Source: Pithys albifrons albifrons (taxonomy: Eukaryota > Chordata > Aves > Passeriformes > Thamnophilidae). From it: DNA of 64,000 nt. The notes below the pieces were generated by a model, which was not told the origin of the DNA, did not search any database, and worked only from the letters and a program-made list of their open reading frames with translations. The position numbers and the translations under genes were made by a program. Numbering within the stretch: the first letter of the stretch is position 1; each line of letters starts with the position of its first letter. The stretch spans positions 15,237,795 to 15,301,794 of the forward strand of contig NC_092459.1 of assembly GCF_047495875.1 (NCBI RefSeq), written 5' to 3'. Below are positions 24,732 to 35,090 of the stretch, one piece after another.

Positions 24732-25829
24732 GTCCAACAGATGAAAATCTTCTGAAGTTCTCAGGACTTCAAGTTATAGGTTTTAATGGACACTACATTC
24801 TAGCCATATAGAGTGGTCCAGCCAGTAAGCATTTTAATGAAAATCCAGCTACCTGTGTATGTGCCTGTGTTAAATCTCTAATGACACTAATGTGTTTGGG
24901 TATCTGTGGGGGTCTGTGTTATCTATACTCCATGTTTTCATGCACTTCTTCTAAGGTTAGATCTAACACACAAACCCAAGAACATATTCAAAACTGAAAT
25001 GACAAGTAGCTTTTTTTAACCCAACCCCAGTGCTTCTGCTCTCTTTCATATAAAACTGAGCCAATACCTAGGCTGCACAATACCTTCATAATGATAAATT
25101 TAAGATGTGATAACTTTTTACCAATCCAAAACCACTTTCAAACACTGGATAGGGAAGATTCCCAATGTGTCATGCAGAAATTCCCTCTAGTATTAAGATC
25201 CAATATAGAAGAACCAAAGCTTGACTTTTCAATGCAGTAATAACTTCAGGAGGAACCAAAGAGAACACTTTAGCCAGACACATTTGAGACAGCATGAAAA
25301 TGACCCTAGTCTGTTCTAGAAGATTTCTAGTTTGTTCTTGGTTAAATGAAAAAACTCTACAGGAATTAAAACAAACAACCACCTCTGAAAAACAAAACAA
25401 AATACCATGAAATGCTCTCAGAGTATTGTTTCAAAACATGCTAAAATACCTTAAAAATGCTTTTTGAAACTTTTTTTTTTATATGTACAGAAAGGATAGT
25501 GGTATGGTGGCTGTATATAAAGATTTTATTTCATTGATTTACAATGATCAGTTTGAACTTTTTGTTTACTATAATGTGACATTCAAACCCTTACTTCACA
25601 TGTTACACATCTCCATTCATACAAAAATATGCTACTACAACAGACTTTTGAAATTATATAGATTGCTTTCACTGTTCCCAGTAGGTCTGATAAGTTAAAC
25701 AGAAATCCCTTGTCATTCAATAAGTGTTTTTTGGAGAAGGGAGACATTGAGCAAACTGTTGGGATAAGAAAAGAACAGGAATAATGGGTAGAGCTGTGCT
25801 CAAGGGTCATATAAAATTATCTAGAAGCT
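24732..25829. other. Gene-free AT-rich DNA
   Basis: Nothing recognisable is present. This lies beyond the furthest candidate SOX11 polyadenylation site noted here. Confidence 0.55.
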
Positions 25830-25839
25830 TTTATTTATT
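25830..25839 (-). terminator. Candidate distal poly(A) signal for SOX11
   Basis: The minus strand reads AATAAATAAA about 7.0 kb downstream of the SOX11 stop codon. That distance is comparable to the very long 3' UTR of mammalian SOX11 as I recall it. A convincing GT-rich downstream element is not obvious, so this remains a weak candidate among several AATAAA hexamers in the region. Confidence 0.2.
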
Positions 25840-28800
25840 GAATTGGCTCTCTTCATGTCTAAAAGTTTTATCAGCTACAGCTGAAGTTGATTAGAATTTT
25901 TCTATTATTTCCTGTGTATTAAGAGTAACCAAGCCCCCCAGCAGAAAGGTATTATCAGTTAATATTTTCAACTGCATGTAAACTTGCAAAAGTACAGATG
26001 TTAAATACAAGCATGAAATATGTCTTGTATATTTTTGAGATATGGGAATGTATCTATTGGCAGGAGTTCTAGAAGGTTAATTTCAGCAATAGATGGCTTG
26101 TATGAATTACAAATTTGAATTTGTAGCAATATAACTCCATCATTTCTATGAAACAATATTTAATATACAACAAATTTGCACCACATAAACACATTAAAAA
26201 CACCTTTTTATAGTTCCAAGAATTGATTACACGGTTCTCATTAAAACATTTTTGTAACTAGAATCTTAATACAGAATTATTTTTTTCTATGCCAAAATAC
26301 ATTTAGATGGTAAATTGTAGAAAAAGATTCAGAGAGAAAAGGAGTTTGCTGGCATGTAATCCATCTTATTCCAGTCTTCCATGATGAACTCTAAAGCAAA
26401 ATCAAAAATCTTTGTCATAAAATACTTTATGTTTTTATTCAGATACTTAACCAGGAAAAAAAAAAAAGGAAGTTAATTGGTGTATTCTTTATTTCAGTGA
26501 TTCTCAGGTGTGCCCAGAACAGCACTTAGTAGACACTACCTTAACCATAACTATCTGAGGGTTTTTTGAAAGACATAGCGTTCCCATTTCAGCTTTAGGT
26601 GTCCATAGAATGAAGAGTGGATTCACTATAATAGCTGAACTGCATTTGATAAATGCAATACCAGAAAAAAAAATCCACATAAAACCAGATAGGAAGATTG
26701 ATCACACAATTTTATTAGAATTTTTTGAACAATTGCATTATGTTGTTCCTTTATTTAAAAACTCTTGCAAAAAAAGACATTGGAGTGGACTGGTTTCAAC
26801 CCTGAGCATTAACACTGCATATCAAGTACTGTAGTAAAGAAGCTGGTTAAGTTTGTAGCACTAGCACAAGTCACTGATATTAATCCTCTAGGTGATCAGG
26901 TTTTTACAAAAAAAATACATAGTTTTCAATAAATAATGCTTAATTTTACAACTTTGATACAGCAATGTCATACACTGTTTTGACACATACTAAACTCTGC
27001 ATGCTATATAGTCTACTAGAAGACAAAACTTTGCCATGCATTTTCTTTTTCTAGTGCTAGAAAACACTTTGTCCTCCAGTGCATTGCCTCAAGCAGCCTT
27101 ACCATCTTCCTTCTCTCACAGCAATAGGCCGTGCACTGGCATGCAAAAACCTCAAGAAAAGGTTTCCCCCCCACCATCACTCAGACTTCTAAACAAAAGT
27201 ACTTTTCAGCTTTTCCCCCAAGACCTGGAGTGGCTATGAAAACTAATTTCATGTGGCCTTGAAAAGTCTTTGAAATTACATACTTTAAAAGTGTCATGCT
27301 TGAAAAACTGCTCTAAAACATTCAATTTCCCCCACCTGTGGCCATCATGCAACATCATTGAAATGTTGTAACCATCAAAAGTCCCACACTGGAAAACAAG
27401 CCTCCATTTTAAAACAGCCCACCAAAAATTATAAGGAAATAAGAAAAAAAAGAATCACAGCATTTATGTAAAGACTCCAAAACGCCAACATATGTACAAG
27501 AGCAAAACCAGATACAAATTGTAAATGAACTAACAATGGCATATAACTCTTCTCCCTGGCTTTGCCAGGAATTGAGGCAAGTTGGTTTTGGAGATAAGCA
27601 GGATGATGGAAACAAAAACAAATTGTGACATTGGGAGTTCCCAGATTAATCATTATTACTTGATCAAATTTCTTCAAGCAGAAAATCAATGTCTTGATTT
27701 TCCTGGAAGGTGAATTACCATATCTGAAGCCCTATTTAATAATTCAAAATCAAACCTGTTTCTGAACTTACACAAATCTTAGAGGCTTGGAGACCTTGCA
27801 CTTTTTCATCCTGCAAGATAACACTTCACAGAAAATCCAGATGTTTTAACTAACCACAAAAGAAGAAATTTGATTAATTAATAAGGATTGAAACCTCCAT
27901 TATCACACTTCCAGGTTGTTGTTCATCATTGAAAACCATTCACCCCTTCTCATCCATATTGCTTTAGGGGTTTCCTTGTATCTACAGAAGTCATTCCTTT
28001 TAAATTGCTGTCAATCACAATTGTCTAAGAGTTTTTAAAATATTTCTATCTTTGCACTGGCATAAGTATTGGGTTTTCTAAGAGAATCTTACCCCAAAGA
28101 AGGTATTACTTTTATACATGAAATATTATGAACTTTTGTTTCCCTTTTTGTAAGTCATTCTACACTTTCTGCACATTTGTGCTTTATATTGAATATAAAA
28201 ATAGGTCTTTAAAACTCTATTTACTTTAAACTCACTAAAAAACTACTTGCTTGTGAAATTCTCTTACAAATTCACTGCATCCATGTAGAGAAGATAAAAC
28301 TAATTAGGCAGTTAATTGGTATAGGTAGTGTGCAAAAAAAAAAAAAGAAAAAACAATCACAGCCTTGGATGTGAGTGAGGGGAAAGGAAAGAAATCAAAG
28401 GAATACAACTGTATAGTAAGGAAAATGTAAGGCAACTCATTGTATTAAGTTTTTGTTATTTATTTTTTCCTGGCCATGCTTACAAATGAAGGTTAGGAGG
28501 AAACTAAGACACCTATCCTGCCAGCAGCCCTTGTGGCAAAAACTCCCATTAAGCTCAATGAGAATTTTTTTTTAACCAGAGCAGGTTTAAGGCCTTACCA
28601 GGCAACAATTGTGAAGATGTAAAATGGAACTTCATGAACTATGTTGAATATCAAACATCTAAAACTTTTATGGCCCTGACTTTGACCCCACACCAGTTTT
28701 CCCTTGGTGTAATAACAGAGTTGCACTTTCCTTAAACAGGCATGAGCAAAGAATCATACTGTACACATGCAAATCACATTCAATAGACTTGAAGGTTTCA

Positions 28801-31479
28801 TCTGAACATCAGTGAATGCCTAAAGAGCATGGAGCACTTAAAGGATGCTTGAAATGAGTCTTTTTACCACATTTGTAAAAGACTGCACTTAAAGGAAGAA
28901 AATATTTCATAATTGTGACTTTTTAAAATGGAAGAGAATAAAAACATAATAAAAACAAAAGAGGAAAAATGGGAAATTTTAAAAAAATGTTAACTTTTAA
29001 AATAAAAAGAAACAGCACATTTGATTAGGTTTTACATTGAATTGACATCCTCAGTGTTAGCAAGAACATTGTTTTCCAACATAAAAAGTTCATTTTTCTC
29101 CTTCCTATCACTGAGTCTTATTACAAGTAGAGTAGTACTGTACAGAAACAAATGCAAGGAATGTGGGGAAAAAGGCCATGGGAGATACTAGGCCTGCAAC
29201 AGGACTGCTCTAGCATGTCAACAAAGATTCCTATATATACAAAAGGAAAAAAAGGAAAGAGAAATAGAAGGTATGAATATTATTAATGATAAAAGCAGAA
29301 AAAATCCCAGTAGCTTAGGAGATGCTATTTTCCATGATTAGAAGATTGTTTTTTACTCTCACTGAGATCAGCAAGAGCTTAGGCATTCAACAGCATCAAA
29401 CTTCAGCACTAACTATGTAGTGGCTCAAACAGAACACTACCTAATTATTTCCTTGAGCAGTATGATACAATAAACTCTAAAATAAAAGCAATTCAACTGT
29501 TTGGCCAAAAAAAAAACAAACAAAAAAATGTTTCCCTGCATCATATGCCTTCACTCAAAATATTCCTCTGTTATAGTACTATATATTTCCCATTTAGAAG
29601 AAAAGATATACTTTTGAGTGGGTATTATATTCTTTTACTAAAGTAGACCTGTTGCTCTTTTAAAATATGCCTAACTACTCTATACTTGTATCCTTTAAAT
29701 CAGTTTTCCTTGACTAATATTTTAAATGGTGATTTTAAAAACAGCTTCCAAAAACATATGCAAGTCAATACTTTTGTAGACTGAGACACAGATCTTATTA
29801 CAATGCAAACTAAATGCAGCCCGTATTTGACCATAATCATTCATAACCCATTGAACATCTGTAAAGTACAAATGTTAATGACACTGCCTATTATCACTTT
29901 AATAAACAAGGATGCATATCAGAAGAAAGGGACTGAAAGAACAAGTCAACCCACCCTCATGATAGCTTGAAGAATTACTAAGAGAATTTTGGCTCAGTTT
30001 TAAGACTTAGAACCTGATCCAGCTTACTCCATCACCCTAGCCCAAAACCAGATTTTTGATAGCAGGATAGTGAATGGCTAGGCTAGAGCACTTCAGTGTA
30101 TCTATTTTCTTTCACTCTTTTGCCTTAGAAGAGATAAATGTCATTTGTTTTCAATCTGAATTCTAAGTTATTACATGGAGAACACACTAATCATTTGAGA
30201 CCAAAAACTGAAAATTCAAGAAACTCTGTTTTATTGAGGACTATCCATTGCCAAGGATATCTTGTATATTGTAATTAAGTTTGTTTTAAAACACAGTTTC
30301 TCATAAAGAATTATCACAATGCAAGACATAAATTTGAGTTCCCAGATATGCTATACCTGTTTTCTGATAGCAAAGATTTAGGCCAAACAACTTTTATTTA
30401 GAATCATGAGTGTTTTATTATTATTATTAGAAAGAGATCAGATTATATTAATCATTTTACTACCAGTTTAACTAACCTAAAGATATCTCACCACTTAAAT
30501 GCCTAAGAGTTGTCTTTGATTAAACATAACATGCATGCAGGTTTTAATGTTATGTTTTATTATGCCTTACAAATGCGTATGCAGGATTTTCATTTCAGCA
30601 AGTCTGAAAGCCTGTAGCAGTGGTTGCCACCAAAATACCAGCACAGTGAATTGTCCCTGTAAACAGCTGGATCATTAATTAGCGGATAAAAAAAAAGTAG
30701 TAATAATTTACCAATGCCTATCAGGTAAAAAAGTAAACTTCTCGAGAAACAAACTTCCACCTCGTGAGTTTGATATTGCCATCAGCAGCTATTTCAGAGA
30801 GCGCAGCTGAAATCTGATGGCTCCTAAAGGACAAAAAAAAAAAGCACACTGACAAAGTCTGCTCACCTACGGCCCAAGCTCGTACCCCCCCTCCCGTGCC
30901 CTGCCCTGCCCGCCTGCGGCGGCGGGCGGCTGCTCGGGGTGGAGGAGATGCAGCACCGCTATCCCCAGCACCTACACCTCGAGTCTCGCCCAGGCTATTC
31001 ATCAAAAACGGGAGGGAGAGGAAAAAGCGCAGCGGGGAGAGGACCAGAGACATGACGAGGGAGGGGGAGTCGCGTCCCCGGAGGCGGTGAGAGCGGGCAC
31101 CCGGCCCCGCCGCGTCCCCCGCCGGAGTCCCCGGCCCTGCAAAGCGGCTGCGGGGGCCGGCGGGGCCGCCCCCGGGAACAGGATTCGTTCCCGGCCGACT
31201 GGAGCGGCGCGGGGAAAGCGGCAGAGACGAAAAGACCCGGGGCAAGCCGACCTGCTGCCGCCCGGAGTGGCCCGAGCAAGAGAACCCCGGCCCCGCGGAG
31301 CAAAGCCGGTGGGAAACAGGCGACGGGAGAAGAAAAGGAAAAAAAAACAGTCCTGACTCTCCTTCCCCATAGCTCTGATCATGCACAACAGCCTACAGCT
31401 ACCGCTCCTCCGCGGGCAAGGGGTGACAACAGGCATCTCCAGCGTTACTGCTACAGACACTAATTGCGATACGAGTTTC
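25840..31479 (-). other. SOX11 downstream region, possible extended 3' UTR
   Basis: About 5.6 kb of AT-rich DNA is free of recognisable transposons, with many A/T homopolymer runs and several minus-strand AATAAA hexamers (for example near 30404 and 30547). The minus strand also carries Pumilio-type TGTANATA words at 27491-27498 and 29234-29241. Absence of repeats, composition and distance fit a long alternative 3' UTR or a conserved regulatory desert. The CpG island at 30870-31440 interrupts it, so a single continuous UTR is uncertain. Confidence 0.4.
30870..31440. promoter_or_regulatory. Isolated CpG island downstream of SOX11
   Basis: About 570 bp of strongly GC- and CpG-rich DNA is embedded in AT-rich sequence and starts roughly 1.4 kb past the SOX11 stop codon. 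Open frames on both strands (up to 221 codons) use non-ATG starts and are composition artefacts. The minus strand shows a good 5' splice-site match, GTAG|GTGAGC, with the junction at 30867/30866. A weaker donor (GCG|GTGAGA) lies on the plus strand near 31085. It could be a promoter for a noncoding RNA, an orphan island or bivalent regulatory DNA. The sequence does not say which. Confidence 0.6.
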
Positions 31480-32835
31480 TATCAGTTCCAGCTGATTTAT
31501 TAAAATTGTCAAGATACAGACTTTTAGCATAAAAAAAACAGGCTATGATGTTGACAGTGCACAAGTCTGCTTTTGCCATCATTTGCTACAAAATATGCAG
31601 ATGGTCTGTACTTTAGATTATATTGCACAAAATGAGAAACTTTTAACTATGTGCCTTTTATCTTTTTTCTTTTTTTTTTGCTAAAATCGAGAATCCAGTT
31701 TCATACCTTCCATCTGGGGCCCCATCCACATATCACAGCGTATGAGATACATAAAGTCCTACTATAGTACAGTACATATACAATCTTTTAAACTAAGATA
31801 ACAGCTCTGAGGTCTATATCACCATTTTCAATAAATCTTTACCTACAAATATTGAACAAATCTGAACTATAGCTGTACAAAAAAAGTGTTTGTTTTTTTT
31901 TTAACCACAAGGCCTTTAGATGCAAGGATTATTTTTTTAAAATTTTAATCCTTTTAAAACCAGGACGTAACGTACCAACAAACTTGCATGCTAAAAACAG
32001 AGAAAAACAAAGAAAATAAAAGGGAAGAAGTGCCTGAAAAGTCTTACTGAAAAAACACAGCAAGAATGTTCCCTTTTCACTGTACAAAAATACGCCTGAA
32101 AATATATTAATTTTTAAAAAAGACTGAGGTCTGTTATGTATCAAAAATGTTTCAATACCTTTTTGTACTGAGGTCTAGGCTGTCTGGTATTCAATCAAGG
32201 AGGTATAAGGGAACAAGTTACAAAAAAAAAAGTTGGCAAGTAGAAATCACATTTGTAAAACCATAAACAATTTGATCTGAAAAGTAAACTCTGATCTTAA
32301 GTCAGTTCAGTTATTTGTAAGCGTTTGTACAGTCTGCATTTTTTCAAGCTCCCTGCAGCTTTAAGAATCGGATGCATAGAAGACATCAGTTTTCTCCCTC
32401 CAAAAAAAGTTGCAATGGTCCCTTTCAGAAAAAAAAAATAAAAAAAATCAGAACAGTTCTTTAAGATCTCTCACGGGAAAAAAAAATCCACAAACCCCCT
32501 TGAGTAACAGTTGTGCTGCCACAAGACTTCTTTGCAGACCATCTTCCAGACTTCAATCAGAGACCGACAAGCTTCAAACAGCGCCTTCTGTATCATTTTT
32601 CCCCCAGTCCCATTTGCCTTTGCTGTTGTTGTTGTGACCACCAAACGGAATAAAAATTCAGAAACACAAAAATAATAATTAAAAAAAAATAAAATCACAA
32701 CTCCCGGGCTCGGAACTAACTTCGAGATTTTTTTTAAAAGAAAACAAGACTTTTTTTATCATTATCATGATCATCAGCATCATCATCGCCGGCGTCGCGC
32801 CGCTCCAGCTCCGCCGCTCTCACCGCCGCCCCCGC
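31480..32835 (-). other. Predicted SOX11 proximal 3' UTR
   Basis: AT-rich, repeat-free DNA immediately follows the SOX11 stop codon and contains numerous short A and T runs. It runs from the stop to the proximal AATAAA site. No reading frame of interest is present. Assignment rests on position alone, since no transcript evidence is available. Confidence 0.6.
31496..31501 (-). terminator. Candidate proximal SOX11 poly(A) signal
   Basis: An AATAAA on the minus strand lies 1.34 kb after the stop codon. It is followed 30-40 nt later by a GT-rich word (GTGTCTGTAG), a plausible downstream element. Use of this site would give a short 3' UTR ending just before the isolated CpG island. Confidence 0.4.
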
Positions 32836-34047
32836 TCAGTACGTGAACACCAGGTCGGAGAAGTTCGCCTCCAGCCAGTCGCCCGCGATCATCTCGCTCA
32901 GCTCCGGGGTGCAGTAGTCGGGGAACTCGAAATGGGAGCCGAGGCTGCCCTCGCTGAAGGAGTCCAGGTCCTTGTCCACCAGCGAGAGGGAGAGGTTGCC
33001 GGCGGCAGCACCCGCCCCCAGCTCAGCGGCGGCGTGGCCGTGCTGGGAGAAGTTGAGACTGAGGTCGAAAAGCAGGTCGTCCGCCTCCTCGCTGCCGGCC
33101 GACGAGGTGGAGATGGACCGGGAGGAGGCCGGGGAGAGGCCGGGCGGCTGCTGCTGAGGCGGCGGGCCCTGCTTGGTGATGTTCTTGAAGCTGTAGTAGA
33201 GTCTGCTGCCGCCGCCCGCCGCCGCGGCGCCGCCCCGCACCTCCTCGTACAGGCTGGCCCCCTCGGTGGACTCCGCCGAGGAGCTCAAGGTAGGGCTGGC
33301 CGGCACTTTGGCCACGTTGTACCGCCGCAGCTGCTGCGGCCCCGGTTCCTCGTCCTCGTCCTCGTCCTCCGCCTCCTGCTTGATCCGCAGCTGCAGCTCG
33401 TCCTCATCCTCCTCCTCATCCTCCTCCTCGTCCATGAAGACGCACTTGACCGTCTTGCTGCTCACTTTCAGGGTGCCAAAGACGTACTCGTCTCCCGCGT
33501 AGTCCCCGTGGTGGGCGGTTTTGGCTCCCGGCTTGGGGGGCGAGGAGCCGGAGGAGGCTTTCAGCTTGCTGCACTTCTTGCTAGAGCTCTTGGCGCTCTT
33601 GTTGCCGCCGCTGCTGGCGGGCGCGTTTTTCTCGGGACTTTGGCTGGCGTTGGGCTTGGCCGACGGGTCCATTTTGGGCTTTTTCCTGGGCCGGTACTTG
33701 TAGTCGGGGTAATCGGCCATGTGCTTCAGTCGCAGCCTCTCCGCCTCCCGGATGAAAGGGATCTTCTCGCTGTCCTTCAGCATTTTCCACCGCTTGCCCA
33801 GGCGCTTGGAGATCTCGGCGTTGTGCATGTCTGGGGACTGCTCCATGATTTTTCTCCGCTCGATCTTGGACCACACCATGAACGCGTTCATCGGTCTCTT
33901 TATGTGCCCCGACGCCGTTTTGCACCAGTCCGGGTCGCTCTCGTCCAAAGCGACGGGACTGCAAGCCATGAACTCGCCCTCTTCGGTGTCCATCGCTTCC
34001 CGGGGCAAATTGCTCTCCGTCTCCGTACTCTCCGCCTGCTGCACCAT
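32836..34047 (-). CDS. SOX11: Transcription factor SOX-11 (SoxC group)
   Basis: A complete single-exon CDS of 403 codons plus TGA. SOX11 is a SoxC transcription factor that binds the DNA minor groove in the nucleus and activates genes in embryonic neurons, mesenchyme and other progenitors. The HMG box spans about residues 49-117, with RPMNAFMVW at 51-59 and basic nuclear-localisation stretches at both ends (HIKRP and YRPRKKPK). A Ser/Lys-rich linker follows, then acidic runs at about 206-217 and 226-233, then the Ser-rich region with [15 protein letters not shown]. The SoxC activation domain ends the protein (about 371-403, [16 protein letters not shown], terminal LVFTY). PELSEMIAG rather than PEVSEMISG, together with the MVQQAES start, separates it from SOX4. 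The ATG at 34047-34045 has an ideal context (CCCACCATGG). The frame stays open upstream only to a GTG at 34110, which is not a credible start. It is shorter than human SOX11 (441), mainly in Gly/Ala/Ser tracts. No frameshift or stop is present. Confidence 0.98.
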   Translation of the reverse strand: MVQQAESTETESNLPREAMDTEEGEFMACSPVALDESDPDWCKTASGHIKRPMNAFMVWSKIERRKIMEQSPDMHNAEISKRLGKRWKMLKDSEKIPFIREAERLRLKHMADYPDYKYRPRKKPKMDPSAKPNASQSPEKNAPASSGGNKSAKSSSKKCSKLKASSGSSPPKPGAKTAHHGDYAGDEYVFGTLKVSSKTVKCVFMDEEEDEEEDEDELQLRIKQEAEDEDEDEEPGPQQLRRYNVAKVPASPTLSSSAESTEGASLYEEVRGGAAAAGGGSRLYYSFKNITKQGPPPQQQPPGLSPASSRSISTSSAGSEEADDLLFDLSLNFSQHGHAAAELGAGAAAGNLSLSLVDKDLDSFSEGSLGSHFEFPDYCTPELSEMIAGDWLEANFSDLVFTY

Positions 34048-34340
34048 GGTGGGCTCTCGCCGAGGCGCTGCTCCCCTCCGAGCCAACAAAGCCGCTCCGC
34101 CACCTCCCACCGCCGCACCTTGCCCGTGCTGCGCGTCGCGCCGAGCCGCTGTGCCGGCGGCGCTGAGGCGGCCCCGCGGGTGCGGGCGGGGGCTCCGGTG
34201 CTGCCCCGCGGCGGGGCCGGGTCGGGCGCGGCTGGGCTGGTGCGCTGGGCGCGCGCTGTGCCCGTGCCCCGGCCTCGCGCGCCGCCCGCCCTGCCGCGCG
34301 CGGTGCCGCCCCGCGAAACTCCGGGCTCCGCGCGCCGCGC

Positions 34341-34390
34341 GTTATCAGCTCCTCATATGGGTGACATCACTCCTGCCGCCGGCCAATGGC
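34341..34390 (-). promoter_or_regulatory. SOX11 core promoter candidate
   Basis: About 300-340 bp upstream of the ATG lies a compact AT-containing block inside otherwise pure GC DNA. Read on the minus strand it has an inverted CCAAT box (ATTGG, 34383-34387), a CRE/ATF-like palindrome one base from consensus (TGATGTCA, 34362-34369), a CATATG E-box within a near-CArG element (CCATATGAGG, 34351-34360) and a GATAA word (about 34342-34346). No standard TATA box is visible. Spacing suits a transcription start near 34.3 kb, but the start itself is inferred. Confidence 0.5.
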
Positions 34391-35090
34391 GGCGCTCGGC
34401 CTCGCCCGCCGCCACGCCCCCCCCCGCGGCGCGCGGACACACCCCCGCGCGGGGGGCGGGAGGAGGTGCTGCCGCTCGCTCTCCGACTCTCTCGGCGCCC
34501 GGGCGGGCGTCCCTGCGCTGCCCTCCCCTCTTCTTCACTTCCCTCCCCTCCCCTCCGCCCGGGAGTCGGAGGCGCTGCCGCGGGGCCCTTCGCCCGCTGT
34601 CCGCTGCCGCCGGGCACGCAGCCACGCGGGGCGGCGGCGGCTCCCCCGCGTCCCGCTGCGTCCGGAGGCCGCGGAGCGCCGCGCGGCTCAGCCGGCAGGG
34701 GGCGCTGGCGCTCCGCGGCCGGCTCAGCGACGGCACCTCGGGCGGGAGCGCCGGGACTGGCCCCGCCGGAGCGGCCCTGCCACGGGTGCCCGGGTTGCCC
34801 TGGCCGGGGCACGGTGTGCTCCGCGGCTCGCACAGCACCTCAGCCGGGCCCCTGAGCTCCCGAAGGAGCGCTCCAGGCGCCTTGGCTCCCTGTCCTCCCA
34901 GGGCTTGTTTCGGTAGCGAACGGGGCTGCGAGGCCGCAGGGCGGCAGAGCCTGGCGCGTTCCCGGTTGCCTGCGGATGCTAACGGTGCCTTGGCGGTGCC
35001 GGCCCGCTGTTCGGCGGTGCCCGGGGCAGGGGTAGGTCCCCTGGTCTCCCGGGGAAGGCGGGGGCTGCCCGCGGGAGCGACGTGAGCATC

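Larger units (their letters stand above)
32775..35090. promoter_or_regulatory. SOX11 CpG island
   Basis: About 2.3 kb of high-GC, CpG-dense sequence covers the whole coding exon, the 5' UTR and about 1 kb upstream. The edges are abrupt, with poly(A/T)-rich DNA below 32770 and ordinary AT-rich DNA above about 35100. This is typical of developmental transcription-factor genes. It also explains the long open frames on the opposite strand. Confidence 0.9.

Noticed and set aside
30721..31386. 221-codon minus-strand frame in the second CpG island
   Set aside because: Opens with GTG, has Arg/Pro/Gly-rich composition without domains, and matching frames exist on the opposite strand.
34048..34110. 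21-residue N-terminal extension of SOX11
   Set aside because: The extended frame opens with GTG, not ATG. The ATG at 34047 has an ideal context and gives the conserved MVQQAES start.
33719..34916. Other long plus-strand frames over the SOX11 5' region
   Set aside because: Overlapping frames of the same CpG island with Arg/Ala/Pro-rich products and no family motifs.
32767..35085. 772-codon open frame on the plus strand, the longest in the window
   Set aside because: It is antisense to SOX11 and to its GC-rich promoter. Its low-complexity Arg/Ala/Pro/Leu sequence shows no domain, and CpG-island composition removes stop codons.
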